This document shows positions 10,177 through 22,044 of a DNA stretch of 64,000 bases, in pieces. Source of the stretch: Branchiostoma belcheri (Eukaryota; Chordata; Leptocardii; Amphioxiformes; Branchiostomatidae); NCBI RefSeq assembly GCF_001625305.1, contig NW_017803379.1, positions 3,126,704-3,190,703 of the forward strand, read 5' to 3'. Below the pieces are notes generated by a model. It saw nothing but the letters and a program-made list of their open reading frames with translations, was not told the origin of the DNA and made no database searches. A program made the translations under genes and the position numbers. Position 1 is the stretch's first letter, and each line of letters opens with the position of its first letter.

Positions 10177-13100
10177 GGCTTAGCCAGATCCAGGAAGTTT
10201 GGATTGTGGAGGGTGATGGATATTCTAAGGCGGGGGCGTAATCCTAACGGATGTGTCCTATTTACCAGCCCGCCTTACTGTACCGGATTGAGCATCGATT
10301 TAAACTTGGTACTTGAAGGCCAATTTCTTCTGGAAAGTTCCTCCTTTCAGTCTTGTTACCATTGTCATCAATCCCGATGCAATCAGGCAGTCTGGGGATC
10401 TGGATTGTAACGTCCCAGGGATCGATCAGGAAGAGGAAGACTTAGCTAGATGGATCCCCTTTCCCCCAGTGTGTGTTCTGAAGTTATCGATATACACTAG
10501 GCAAGTGGTCATTACGTAATCTAAGCGCATAGAAACAGGACCAGTCAGGTCCTAAATGACAAGTGTAGACCAGCCGAAAGTGTCATTACTTGTCTCCCCA
10601 CACATCACATCCAGGGGCACCAAAGAACCAGTGATTCCTTCTTCTATCATCGAAGGGGACTGCTTAACTTCGTATGCGTCACACGTGGATTCAAGAAAGA
10701 AGTGGCACATATATGTAACGATGTCTATGGGACAACACAACGTTCATTAATCAGTGCACAACGCCAACGGTCGTGCTTTCAACACAGTTAACAGCCTGAG
10801 CAAGATGGATGGTGCAAAGTTGATACCAAATCGTTCTCAAGACAGTCTGGCGAAGCGCATAATTACGCAAAACGGCACGGATGCAATGATTTCTATCGCC
10901 AACGTTGTAGGTCTAAACTACGTATAATGTTAACGAAGTGTGGGTCACACTCTGTAGTCACCGTAATTGGCTCTGGATTGTGGGATTTCCTACGAGCAAT
11001 TGGAAACGACAGATGTCCCATGCCTAACGTTTAATCATTACTCCCCGTCATTGATAACAGGAAACTAATGATCATCAATTACCGCCCTGAAGGACGGGCT
11101 ACCCACAGCTAGCAGACCATGGGAAGAGACAGACGTGACTCGGGTTGGAATGATTTCATTTGAATTTTTTCCAGGAAGCCTACATGAAGATTGTACGCGA
11201 TACATTCGTAAATGATCTTTCAAGTCAGTTTGAACACATTAATTAAGCGAGGCCGTCTGTACACGAAATATCAAAGCCATCTAAACCAAACACCTTCTGC
11301 GTCAAGATACTAGTTGGTCGGGCGTATTACTAGTATTCGCCACCCTCTCACGTTTTAAAAGTATTACTGAATTGTGTTTCGATACTTACAACTATACGTA
11401 GATCCGCAATCCTTCTGTCTTACATTGACAGGAGTATTCATTAGCTCAACTTGCGTTTTTAGTTCACAGGTAAATCAGACTTGACGTCGCCATTGGTATT
11501 CTACGTGCGTTTCGTCATTTGACATTTGAAACTCACTGCTATACATTCACTCTATGGCTCAATGAAATCACATTCAACCTGCGGGATATATCTTTCCGCT
11601 TCACAAATTCATGAAATGTCAAACAATGTGTACTTATGGAATGGAATGAATTGATGCACAGCACTGGCATTTTGGAAGACCTTTGCTATCGAAGCAATCT
11701 ACAATATATTAGATTGGGAGTCAACAAGGCACCAATTACAGAGCGCAATGGGTATTAGATATCGAGAGACCAAAGACGTCTGCCCTAGATATAACTCTTC
11801 GCCGAATCGTTTGGGAAGCAGCTGGGGTGTTATATCAGAAACCATTCGTATGCAGCTTCACGTTTCAAGGATTTAATCACTGACATGCCGGCGAGAAAGG
11901 AAGAACTATCAGAAAAGTAGGCTAATAGAAATTGAATACGTACTAGTTCTCCAGTGCAGTCACAGACACGCGCAGCACCATATGGCTCATCATCTGACAC
12001 CACAAGACTGGGCTTGATACCATTAAAGAAGTAAAGGAAAGAAACGTGCGTTTTACCTTTCATGAAATTCATCACGATTTTGCATGACATCAAGGCGTTC
12101 TCATGGTAGATTTGCCATCATAAAAGTGAACTATCATACCGGCCTGCCAGAAAGGAATATGCCTCGGAGGACCGATAGATTTGGATTGATTTATTTTTCA
12201 TCCGTGAACGATTGAAGTTGAGACCGCAGATGGAAGAGATCACTTGCATTGTTACACGAGCGTCCAAAGAAATCTCAGACAATCCCTGTCAGAAACAGCT
12301 CTTCTCCCGCGTGCTTCCATTCATCGGCAGAGTCGATGAATAAAAGGACTACGTTTCAAAGGTACATTTTACATACCTTCCTGTAAGAGTTATGCCAGGC
12401 TGAGATAACAGTCAACAAATGTTATACCTTCGTATCAATTTATCACTTATGTGAGAATCAACGGGACAAACAACAAGAGGGAAAGATTGACATTTGACAC
12501 TTTCATTTTCAGGTTTAGCACAATTCCGGATTCCGAAAATGTCTTCGGCATTAGATATATCTTTCTAGTACTCGTCTATTGAAAAATAATCTTTCAGATT
12601 TGAGGAAAATTCATTTTGAAGTGTGCTGTCGCATGAAACTGAGCTGAGGTCAGCATCAGTTTGGCACTGACACTTCATATATTTGATATCAACCCGAGTG
12701 ACAATGCTGTATCATATAGGGCCGCATTCACAACGTATACATGTTGTTTTCTGTATAAAATGTGTCGAAGTCAAACCAGTAGTTAGTAAGTACTTACTGC
12801 CCAGCCCTGGTAGAAGAGACGCGTAACTGTTGGCTCGGAGTACCGCAAGAAAACGGACAGAACAACCCAAACGTTCGATACAATCCGCGGACTGACTGAG
12901 AGAAACCCTGCTATACGAGGCGCTGACACCGACTGCCACCCACTGAGAGCCGCCGCCTACTGCTACGGACCACGCTCCAGCGTTTATATAATAGAATACC
13001 GCGTACAGGGCAATTAGCTTCCTCAGCCAACCACGAAGCAGGAAATGGACCTAGCCTGTGGAAACTCACCGCCCGCGAGGAAGGGGCCAGTAGCATATGT

Positions 13101-13639
13101 CTGAGAACATAGGGGGTCATCTGCAGTGAACCTCTGACCTTCTTGTTACTCTTCGCATGTGAATCTCAACAAAAAAACTTGCTCACAACACCCCGTTAAC
13201 CTTTACCTGGTGGAGGTCTGGTGATCTTAAAATCGTACCTTTAAGATGGCATACGATAACTAAAGTCCTCATCTCGTGCAATTTTTATCATTTACGGCAA
13301 AAACACTTTAAGTTGCCCAATCAGAAAGCTTTCAGCACCAAGGACAGAGGCAGTACTATGTTCGTCTTTGAACAAGTCGCGTAACTACGCTTCGCTGCAT
13401 CTTCTTCCCTTTTCCCAGTACCGCACAATCATGACAAGGCGTCCGCCGTGGTGTTATCTAGGTTTGATGACTTACGAATCCATAGGGAACGATTCCGAAA
13501 GCTCTTAATATGCGAAAGTTCTTAATACAGCAATGCGTGCACCTAATTCTTCATTTTTATTAAATTTTTTATTCTACCTGCGTGACTGTTATCACAGTTG
13601 GACGTAGTCCAACGGCAGGGAGCGGAAAGATGAACCTCG
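10177..13639. other. Gene-poor stretch
   Basis: Neither strand holds a supportable exon or RNA gene. Open frames of 60 to 90 codons are scattered at chance density and show no domain. Confidence 0.5.
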
Positions 13640-13905
13640 GTGAGTAATTTCATCAGGTTGGTGAATGATTACATAGTAAGGTTCTTTATTCACCGCCACT
13701 TCTATAACAAGACATGTACAGAGCCGACGTTTCGATGACCGTCCGTCATCTTCACCAGGGCAATTATGACTGATTTGCTTTGCATTGCATCTAGGTGTTA
13801 CTTCCCTGTGTACTAGAACTAGGTGTCACTTGTTCACTGTGCACTGATACTGTGTGCCTGTGAAGTGGTGTGTTACGCCGAAGGGCGGTTATACCGGCTA
13901 TAAAG
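13640..13905. repeat. F1 foldback MITE copy joined to an R1 fragment
   Basis: Bases 13640-13860 start with the F1 end (AATTTCATCAGGTTGGTGAA) and include the reverse-strand block with stem GATGAC/GTCATC followed by GAAACGTCGG. Bases 13855-13905 are the reverse complement of repeat R1 (TGTTACGCCGAAGGGCGGTT). Sequence from 13906 to 15233 shows no supportable gene. Confidence 0.65.
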
Positions 13906-16279
13906 ATAGAGATTTTGACAGAGCTGAAATCTTTCCGGGCATTTCTATTGTCGTAGGAGAAGCCACACGACTTCCATTGTCGTTACATGCTTTCTCAACA
14001 GCGATAGCAAAGAGACTAAAGGCCAGTTTTTTGGAATGGATTTTTCATTTAAGTTCCCAGGCCAGACCTGGCTTTCGATCAAAGCTTTAAACTCATGTCT
14101 AAAGTCATACCTAACGAGGTAAATTTGAACAAGACACCGACCAGAACAAATCACATGAATACTGTATCAGTATGAAGGTTAAATCACTGAACCAGGGTTG
14201 AAGTACTGCATAGCCTTTAGGAATCAGTTGCCTGTAACCTCGAAATTGTATTGATCCCCTGTACTGTGCATAGGTAGGATTGTTTACCGATCAAAGAAGT
14301 GACATGCTGCGTAGCTATGTATGTCTTGGTGAGAATACTGGCCCTATGTATGCCCAATCTTGTGTAATGCAAAACTGCTCTGAGCAGGATTGGTACCAGG
14401 GGCAGTGACCGTGAAAAGTAAGTGCAAACGTGAAATGCTGAAAGGGAAAACACTATTGAGAACCAACGATAAGTACATTTTCACTCAAGAACCCTTGAAA
14501 AAGCCATTGCACGCAAACTTGTGCCCTAGTACAAATGGGAAGATGCGGTAGAAAAGCCATCAAAAGCATCACGAGAACGCTTTACGACCTATCCTGTGAG
14601 ATTGAGATGATGGTTCAAGTGTACCCTCCACTGGAGAGTAAAATTGTTGAGTTTTGTTTTTCTCCCACTTTCCCTGGCCTTGACGCACGTCCAAAGTAGA
14701 GTTTACATTACAGGAAATAGCAATGAAAAAAGACAAAGATTAGAAGTTAGCTCCAAACGTTTCTACACACATTGAAAGTTTTCTTTACAAACTACTCCCG
14801 GAGTAGTAGTTAGCTGTACTTTAGATTTTCCCCTTTTTCCTTTAGAAGAGAAATTACAATGAATCATAACAAAAAGTAGATGCCTAGGACGGACTCGAGG
14901 GTCAGTTAAAACTGGATGACAAAAATTCAGAGGTCGCATACCTCTGCGCGATATCTAGAGCTTTTGAAGCTTTGTCTATATTTCTTGTTTTATCTTGCCT
15001 CATTAATTATGAAATTGCAACAGGTATACTGGTAGTATATCTTTATTCATTGTCTTCTCTATCCAGTGTCTGCCAGCAAAAATGAATACCGTGATGCCTT
15101 GTACATCATCACCGTTGAATGGTAGTTAAGGGCCCTGTCACGTACGTCGCACCATCGTCGTACGATCAATCGCAATCTTAGAACATTCTTGGGATAGTCG
15201 TGATTGTGTCCTTCAAAATTCAGCTGTCTCGTTATGCAAAATGCTATCTTAGATCTTCGTCGGCGGTTAATTCTATCACGAAATCTTGAAAATTTTGCGG
15301 CATCAAAATTTAGGGACGACTTATGTTGAATCTGACCTCGCCTTTAGATAGCATCACGGTGTTATTAAATAGGCTAACTTGAGAGCACTCGGAAAGAAAT
15401 ATGCAGCAAAACACCTCCCATCCTGCGCACCCGAGCCTATAATTACCGGCAACTCCTCGGCAATCTAGCTGATTAGAACCCTCCGGGCGATATGACATAA
15501 TGAGATGGGGGCGGCTACCCCCAAATTGCTAAACAATTAGACTGGATGGCTCATAGACCTCTGTGAGTGGCGAGGGGGAAGCAGCGTCGTCAGAGGACCC
15601 GGGCGTCCTCCAGAGACAATCTAGTATACAGACACGGAAGCACTGAGAACATAATTGCAACGGCTTGTGATCATGAAGAGTGTGAAGTCTGCGCCCATCA
15701 CTGTGGCAGACGATATTTTCCATCACAGTTCACTCGGGGATGGGAACTGATTCAATGAGACGTCGACATTGATGCATCCGTCGGATTCAAATATCGTTAC
15801 TTTCAGTAGAACTTTTGACTTCATGTAATCAATTGAGTAGATTAAAATGGAATCACAGCTTCGTCCTCAGTAATTTGAATACCCATAATCTAGTTAGTTC
15901 GGCTCTATCATAGCTGCTTCCATACGGAGAATGATGGATAATGTATCGCAGAAGTGCCTGGTCATGTAGGTAAATTGATAAATGTCACTATTCATGAGTC
16001 GCGTCTACTGGACTTGGCGAAAGTACATCGATCGCTTCAAAACTACTTTAAACCGCAAACAGTCCATCCCTCGGGCAAGCAGTGACTGTTGTATCAAATG
16101 GGAACTGCCGCCGGGACTGCATCACCGCTTCTCTACTCCATATGATTTCCAAGATATTGGAAATTCCCCAGACCAATCATATGTTGAAATTGATTCAACG
16201 AACGCTCCAAATTTTATTTGGCACAACCTTTTATCTGCTTGAAATGGGGAATGGACTCTGGTCATGATTTAACAAGCGA

Positions 16280-16478
16280 TACTGTATAAGAAGGTTGTAT
16301 ATTCAATAACCAGTGGGCCTTTACATCCGAAGTTTTAGTGACCGTCTGTCACCTTCTTCAGGGCACCAATGACGGTGACGGTTGCCCTGAAGAAGGTGAC
16401 AGCACAGACGGGTCACAGAGGCGCCAGATGTTAGAACTCACTGGTTGCCGATGTTTAATAAAGAACCTTCTTATATGG
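16280..16478. repeat. Foldback MITE, family F2
   Basis: The left end ACTGTATAAGAAGGTT is answered by AACCTTCTTATATGGT at the right. Inside are CAATAACCAGTGGGCC and its inverted partner, and GAAGAAGGTGACAG facing CTGTCACCTTCTTC. The sister copy is at 18765-18970. Related fragments lie in intron 4 of three MS4A-like genes (27500-27566, 31540-31625, 36640-36760). Confidence 0.7.
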
Positions 16479-16605
16479 TTACCCGGACTGGCTGGGCCCG
16501 CCACAGCATAACTTCAATAAAGCCTATTTGTCTCCTATGATTATATGATGTGCTGGGACATATGCTGAATCACACCCACCTGTAGATTCAATCAGCGAAC
16601 ACTAA

Positions 16606-17166
16606 GACCCTGTCTATACGGAACCACCCAAGGCGGTTTACATGTGGTTTACCCCGAAGCCGGTTTCAAGTGGCTCCGTCTGAACGGTCCGAAATCACAT
16701 TGAAAGCGCCTTCGTCTGGAGCCACTTCTAGAGGTGGTTTCGAATCGGTTTCCCCGCATCGCGATTTGCGTCTGAACGCAATGTGATTTCAATGTGACTT
16801 CGCCTGGTCATGGATAACGGAGTGATATTTCTTTTTTTATATGCAATACCAACTTTTACGTGGCAGCAACTTACAGAGCAGTAATGGTCAAATAATGTGT
16901 CCGTTCTAGGGCGAGCTTCACCGCCTCTGGCGGGACCACGTCGGCATTCGGCCGAGATAGGCTGGGAGGGGGGCATCGGCAATCATGTCGTTGACATCTG
17001 ACATTAATAACACGCCGCCTTGCGTGTTATCATCAAACAGCAATAAATGTAGCGCAAGAGCATTATGTTCGGACACGGTTTCACAGGTGTGTGTGGCACG
17101 TGGACCAGATGTGAGGAATGTGAGTTACCCGAATCGCGCCTTGGGTGGTTCCGTATAGACACGGCC
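16606..17166. mobile_element. 561-bp PIF/Harbinger-type MITE
   Basis: The ends are terminal inverted repeats sharing TGTCTATACGGAACCACCCA, with one or two mismatches at the outermost bases. The element is flanked by TAA on both sides (16603-16605, 17167-17169). The duplicated unit at 17694-19603 has the empty site with a single TAA (GGGCACTAACTATCC near 19089-19103), so the boundaries are seen directly. A three-base TAA/TTA target duplication with such ends is typical of PIF/Harbinger. It has no transposase and so depends on enzymes in trans. Confidence 0.85.
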
Positions 17167-17269
17167 TAACTATCCACATGTCGTTTTCTATTAACTCGTA
17201 ACTGGGGGAGGGGCGTTTTGTTCATGGGCCGAGCCTTTTCGTGGCATCCATAGATAGAATTTACTTTTA

Positions 17270-17420
17270 GTAACCAGCTACAGTAACATCTAACTTCAGT
17301 GCACAGTAAATCAGTCATATTTTCCCTGATGAAGATGCCAAACAATGGCTCTATCTTCTTAAATAAGTAGCTATGAATAATGAACTTATTCATTCACTAA
17401 CCTGATGAGATTATTCACTG
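17270..17420. repeat. F1 foldback MITE fragment
   Basis: Contains CTTCAGTGCACAGTAAATCA, CCCTGATGAAGATG and the terminal ACCTGATGAGATTATTCACT. Its counterpart in the second duplicated unit is 19198-19352. The hairpin block is eroded. Confidence 0.6.
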
Positions 17421-17673
17421 GGCTATGTAACGCGTAATGTCCTTTCATAGGGGCTGATTAAATTTCCACCACCCATACGCTATTGTGAATGAATTATCTA
17501 GGTACTGTGCCCAAGGACATGGAAAGTGGGGAGGGCGGCACCCATGGTATTAACGTTACCAAGTGGGGATATATTCACGCATAGATGTGTATGTAATTTA
17601 GAATGTGACATTCTGATCACGCACGAAGAGTGGATAAAAGCAGTCTCTACCGGACTCCAGTGGGTTTCTGGGA

Positions 17674-17693
17674 NNNNNNNNNNNNNNNNNNNN
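17674..17693. other. 20-N assembly gap
   Basis: Exactly 20 Ns, the same length as the gap at 40620-40639, so a placeholder rather than a measured distance. Sequence on the two sides overlaps, which suggests that no bases are missing. Confidence 0.95.
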
Positions 17694-19603
17694 ATGCAAA
17701 TGCTATCTTAGATCCTCGTCGGCGGTTAATTCTATCACGAAATCTTGAAAATTTTGCGGCATCAAAATTTTGCGACGACTTGCTGAATCTGACCTCGCCT
17801 TTAGATAGCATCACGGTGTTATTAAATAGGCTAACTTAAGAGCACTCGGAAAGAAATATGCAGCAAAACACCTCCTTGAAAGCTCCTGGGAATACTAATC
17901 TCATCCTGCGCACCCGAGCCTATAATTACCGGCAACTCCTCGGCAATCTAGCTGATTAGAACCCTCCGGGCGATATGACATAATGAGATGGGGGCGGCTA
18001 CCCCAAATTGCTAAACAATTAGACTGGATGGCTCATAGACCTCTGTGAGTGGCGAGGGGGAAAAGCAGCGTCGTCAGAGGACCCGGGCGTCCTCCAGAGA
18101 CAATCTAGTATACAGACACGGAAGCACTGAGAACATAATTGCAACGGCTTGTGAAGAGTGTGAAGTCTGCGCCCATCACTGTGGCAGACGATATTTTCCA
18201 TCACAGTTCACTCGGGGATGGGAACTGATTCAATGAGACGTCGACATTGATGCATCCGTCGGATTCAAACATCGTTACTTTCAGTAGAACTTTTGACTCC
18301 ATGTAATCAATTGAGTAGATTAAAATGGAATCACAGCTTCCTCCTCAGTAATTTGAATACCCATAATCTAGTTAGTTCGCCTCTATCATAGCTGCTTCCA
18401 TACGGAGAATGATGGATAATGTATCGCAGAAGTGCCTGGTCATGTAGGTAAATTAATAAATGTCACTATTCATGAGTCGCGTCTACTGGACTTGGCGAAA
18501 GTACATCGATCGCTTCAATACTACTATAAGCCGCATCAGTCCATCCCTCGGGCAAGCAGTGACTGTTCTGTCAAATGGGAACTGCCGCCGGGCCTTTATC
18601 ACCGCTTCTCTGCTGCATATGATTTCCAGGGCATTGGAAATTCCCAAGACCAATCATATGTTGAAATTGATTCAACGAACGCTCCAAATTTTATTTGGCA
18701 CAACCTTTTATCTGCTTGAAATGGGGGAATGGACACTGGTCATGATGTAAGAAGCGGCCAAGATACTGTATAAGAAGGTTGTATATTCAGTAACCAGTGG
18801 GCCTTTACATCTGAAGTTTCAGTGACCTTCTGTCCCCTTCTTCAGGACAGCAATGACTCAGAACCAGTGACTGTTGCCCTGAAAGTGACAGCACTGATGG
18901 GGCACAGAAACACCAGATCACGGTGAAAACTCACTGGTTGTCGATGTTCAATAAAGAACCTTAATATGGTTACCCGGACTGGCTTGGTCCGCCACAGCAT
19001 GACTTCAATAAAGCCTATTTGTCTCCTATGATTACATGATGTGCTGGGACATATGCTGAATCACATCCACCTGTAGATTCAATCAGCGGGCACTAACTAT
19101 CCACATGTCGTTTTCTATTAACTCGTAACTGGGGGGAGGGGCGTTTTGTTCATGCATATGGGCCGAGCCTTTTCGTGGCATCCATAGATAGAATTTACTT
19201 TTAGTAACCAGCTGTAGTAACATCTAGCTTCAGTGCACAGTAAACCAGTCATATTTTCCCTGATGAAGATGCCAAACAATGGCTCTATCTTCTTAAATAA
19301 GTAGCTATGAATAATGAACTTATTCATTCACTAACCTGATGAGATTATTCACTGGGTTATGTAACGCGTAATGTCCTTTCATAGGGGCTGATTAAATTTC
19401 CACCACCCATACGCTGTTGTGAATGAATTATCTAGGTACTGTGCCCAAGGACATGGAAAGTGGGGAGGGCGGCATGGTATTAACGTTACCAAGTGGGGAT
19501 ATATTCACGCATAGATGTGTATGTAATTTAGAATGTGACATTCTGATCACGCACGAAGAGTGGATAAAAGCAGTCTCTACCGGACTTCAGTGGGTTTCTG
19601 GGA
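17694..19603. repeat. Large duplicated unit, copy 2
   Basis: Matches 15234-17673 from ATGCAAATGCTATCTTAG to CAGTGGGTTTCTGGGA. It lacks the MITE found in copy 1 and is therefore shorter. It also contains the F2 copy (18765-18970) and an F1 fragment (19198-19352). Confidence 0.85.
18765..18970. repeat. Foldback MITE F2, second copy
   Basis: Begins ACTGTATAAGAAGGTT and ends AATAAAGAACCTTAATATGG. It is allelic or paralogous to 16280-16478, with small internal differences. Confidence 0.65.
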
Positions 19604-19797
19604 AATAGCAGAAATTGGGCAAATGGACTGTATAATATGCCAGGGGAGTTGAGCCGGACATGGAAGCACACTACGTGGGTTGGAAAGTGTACTCCAATGG
19701 CTGGGTAACTGTCCTCTGGCATATTACCAGTATTTGTCCAATTTCGAATTCTTACTATTTCCCAGCCACCCACTGGAGTCTGGTAGATAGTAGGATA
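19565..19797. repeat. ~230-bp hairpin element
   Basis: The left arm (CAGTGGGTTTCTGGGAAATA, then AATATGCCAGGGG) is matched inverted by the right arm (CCTCTGGCATATTAC, then TATTTCCCAGCCACCCACTG). The duplicated sequence before the 17674 gap ends inside the left arm of the same element, so the assembly break coincides with a hairpin. Confidence 0.75.
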
Positions 19798-22044
19798 GAA
19801 GTGCTAGACCGCTTCAAGGAGGTGACCTGGAAAAAATAAAAATGGCTGGCCACCTTATCATGAAGGAAACAGTAACGCTTACTTTGGCCGGTTATCTATA
19901 GACGAAGAAAACACAAACCAAGGACATTATATTACATATTCTCTATACATATACAAATGTCCTTGCACAAACTAACAAGACACTAAATATCTCCATGTAC
20001 CTCCGTAAAAAGTTGCAAGGAGTCCCATAATCGACCTTGACCTCTGCCCTACAAAGACCAGTACCTTGACCCAGTACCCACCTACCAAATGTTACTCCAC
20101 CCAAAGCTTCTTAAGATATTGCTGTTCAAAGTATCCGGAAACACAAAGAGACAGACAGACAAACAAATACACCGAAAAGAATAGCTGCGTTTTCACAGAG
20201 GTAACTTTTTCACGAAAAAGCTGCTGTTATCATCAGATACCCCGCCAGAAGGCGCTGCAGCGCAGAATGCTGAAGAGTAGTGAAGTGTTGAAACTTGCCG
20301 TCGATGCATCGTCATCTGTTGCAAACCGCGTGTATTTTCGACTAAAGGGAATAGTAACAAGTCAAGTTAAAAACTGAAACAAAAACAGACAAGCTGCTGA
20401 AACTGAAAAGTTTATTCAAATCTGGCTACCATAAAAAGTTTGTTGTTAATGTGAAGTTAATGTGAATTTGATGGCAAAACTGGGGAAAATGCATTATGAT
20501 GTGAGCAAATAGGGCGATAATACCAAACTGAAGGCTTCGATTTCTCAGAAGTCGACGGAGCCACTTTGTGTCAAATTGGCCTGAGGGCAAGGATGAGCCT
20601 GCAAGGATGCATAGAAAGATTAGAAAATGGGGGCATCCAGCGTCCAGGGTGGCTGTTTAGTATCCCCATTCCTCAATTCACATATCCCCTCCCTTAGCAA
20701 GTTAAACCCTTTTCAAAGTTCACATCATTTCAAAGTTCTTGAGGTTTTTCGCCAAATTCACCTCTGACCTTGGTACTGATGACGCAATCCTCAGCTACAA
20801 TAGGGCGACAAAACACAAACCGCGCAAACGATTAACAAATAAATGACACTTGAAAATTGCATAATGGTGGCAAAATACTTTATGATATCGTTAAGATTAT
20901 GATATTTTTGATAAAGAATATGATTCTTTCAAACCATATTTTTATTTTCAAACAATTACTCTTTCTGTATTCTGTCGCCTTACCGGATGTATGTGGCCCA
21001 GTTGAAAAGATTTCGCAACCCCCGGACGGGACGGGCGCCAGAAATTTCCACATTAAATCATTACTACAAAAGGCAAGGCACAAAGCTCTTGTGAGAAGAG
21101 GTTAGTGTTTGCACTGTTTAACATTATTTTATTTTATTGTGACTGGACAATATAACGTTGTATACTCACCCCTTTGTGTTTCATAATCTAGAAGAAGAGA
21201 CTTTCGCCACAAAAATATTCATGCACGGATCGCCAATCATGACAAGATCTAATAGTACGGATTGAAATGGTTTACACTCATAAATATGGTGACAAATTAT
21301 TTTGTCAGTCAGAAATCCAATTTAGTTTCTTCCTGTAGACGGTGAAAATAGCCTGGAGTACTAACGTTTAATAGTATAAATGAGAATGATATACGACAGT
21401 TGTGGATTTTGCTTCGTCTGGGGAGGGGGGTGACACGTGCATATAATATTAACGTTATAACGTTATAAGTAGGTCAGTTTATTAAAAAAATGAAACCATA
21501 TCATTCTCATATATTTTAGTGGGTCAAATGATTTGTAAGATTGTAATACATATACTGATGATTAAAGTTATTCAGCTATCATCCTCTAGCATGTATATTC
21601 TAATACTATAGTATAGTAATAGATCAGGGTCTGAATGCCATAATCATATGTTAGGGGTGGGTAGTCCGGTTTGGACTGGCGGTAAAACATGCTGAGGAAT
21701 TTGGTAAAACAAACAAAGGCAATTTGCACTCATGCCTGTTGGTCCTTGTCAATAGTGAAATATTCCTCTGGACAAAAGTTGTCAGAATTACAGGGCTCAA
21801 AATGAAGAGTTGACATTACAGGGCTTTTAGAAAAATTTCTGAAATTCCCTCACACACCCACTTGACAGAAAGAATGTAAAGCACTTGCAATTTGGCAGTC
21901 TGAAAGGAAACAGTCTGGGCGCCGAACATTTTGACATTTCTCGACTTTGTCAGCAAACCCATTTGACTCACAAGATTCTGCTTGTGTCTGATGACTTAAA
22001 TCTGTTTGACTACAGGAGCTGTCTGGAGGCTTGGTGGACAGGGA
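19798..22044. other. 5' flank of the amine oxidase gene
   Basis: Mostly AT-rich and without a convincing exon. A polypyrimidine-like run and TACAG end at 22015, in frame with the oxidase, and could be a 3' splice site joining an upstream signal-peptide exon. A weak candidate exon at about 20990-21100 reads GPVEKISQPPDGTGARNF and is followed by GTTAGT. It matches no family I know. Confidence 0.35.

Larger units (their letters stand above)
15234..17673. repeat. Large duplicated unit, copy 1 (probable unmerged haplotype)
   Basis: This ~2.4-kb unit recurs at 17694-19603 in the same order and orientation, on the other side of a 20-N gap. The copies differ by point changes and small indels (for example ~30 extra bases near 17876-17905 in copy 2). 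Copy 1 also holds the 561-bp MITE at 16606-17166. Copy 1 ends abruptly at the gap inside a hairpin that is complete only after copy 2. No gene is supported: open frames are matched in both copies but lack domains. Confidence 0.85.

Noticed and set aside
22006-22044. Starting the oxidase at the in-frame TTG of 22006
   Set aside because: TTG is not a normal animal start, and the codons overlap a splice-acceptor-like sequence; the ATG at 22045 directly precedes the FAD fold.
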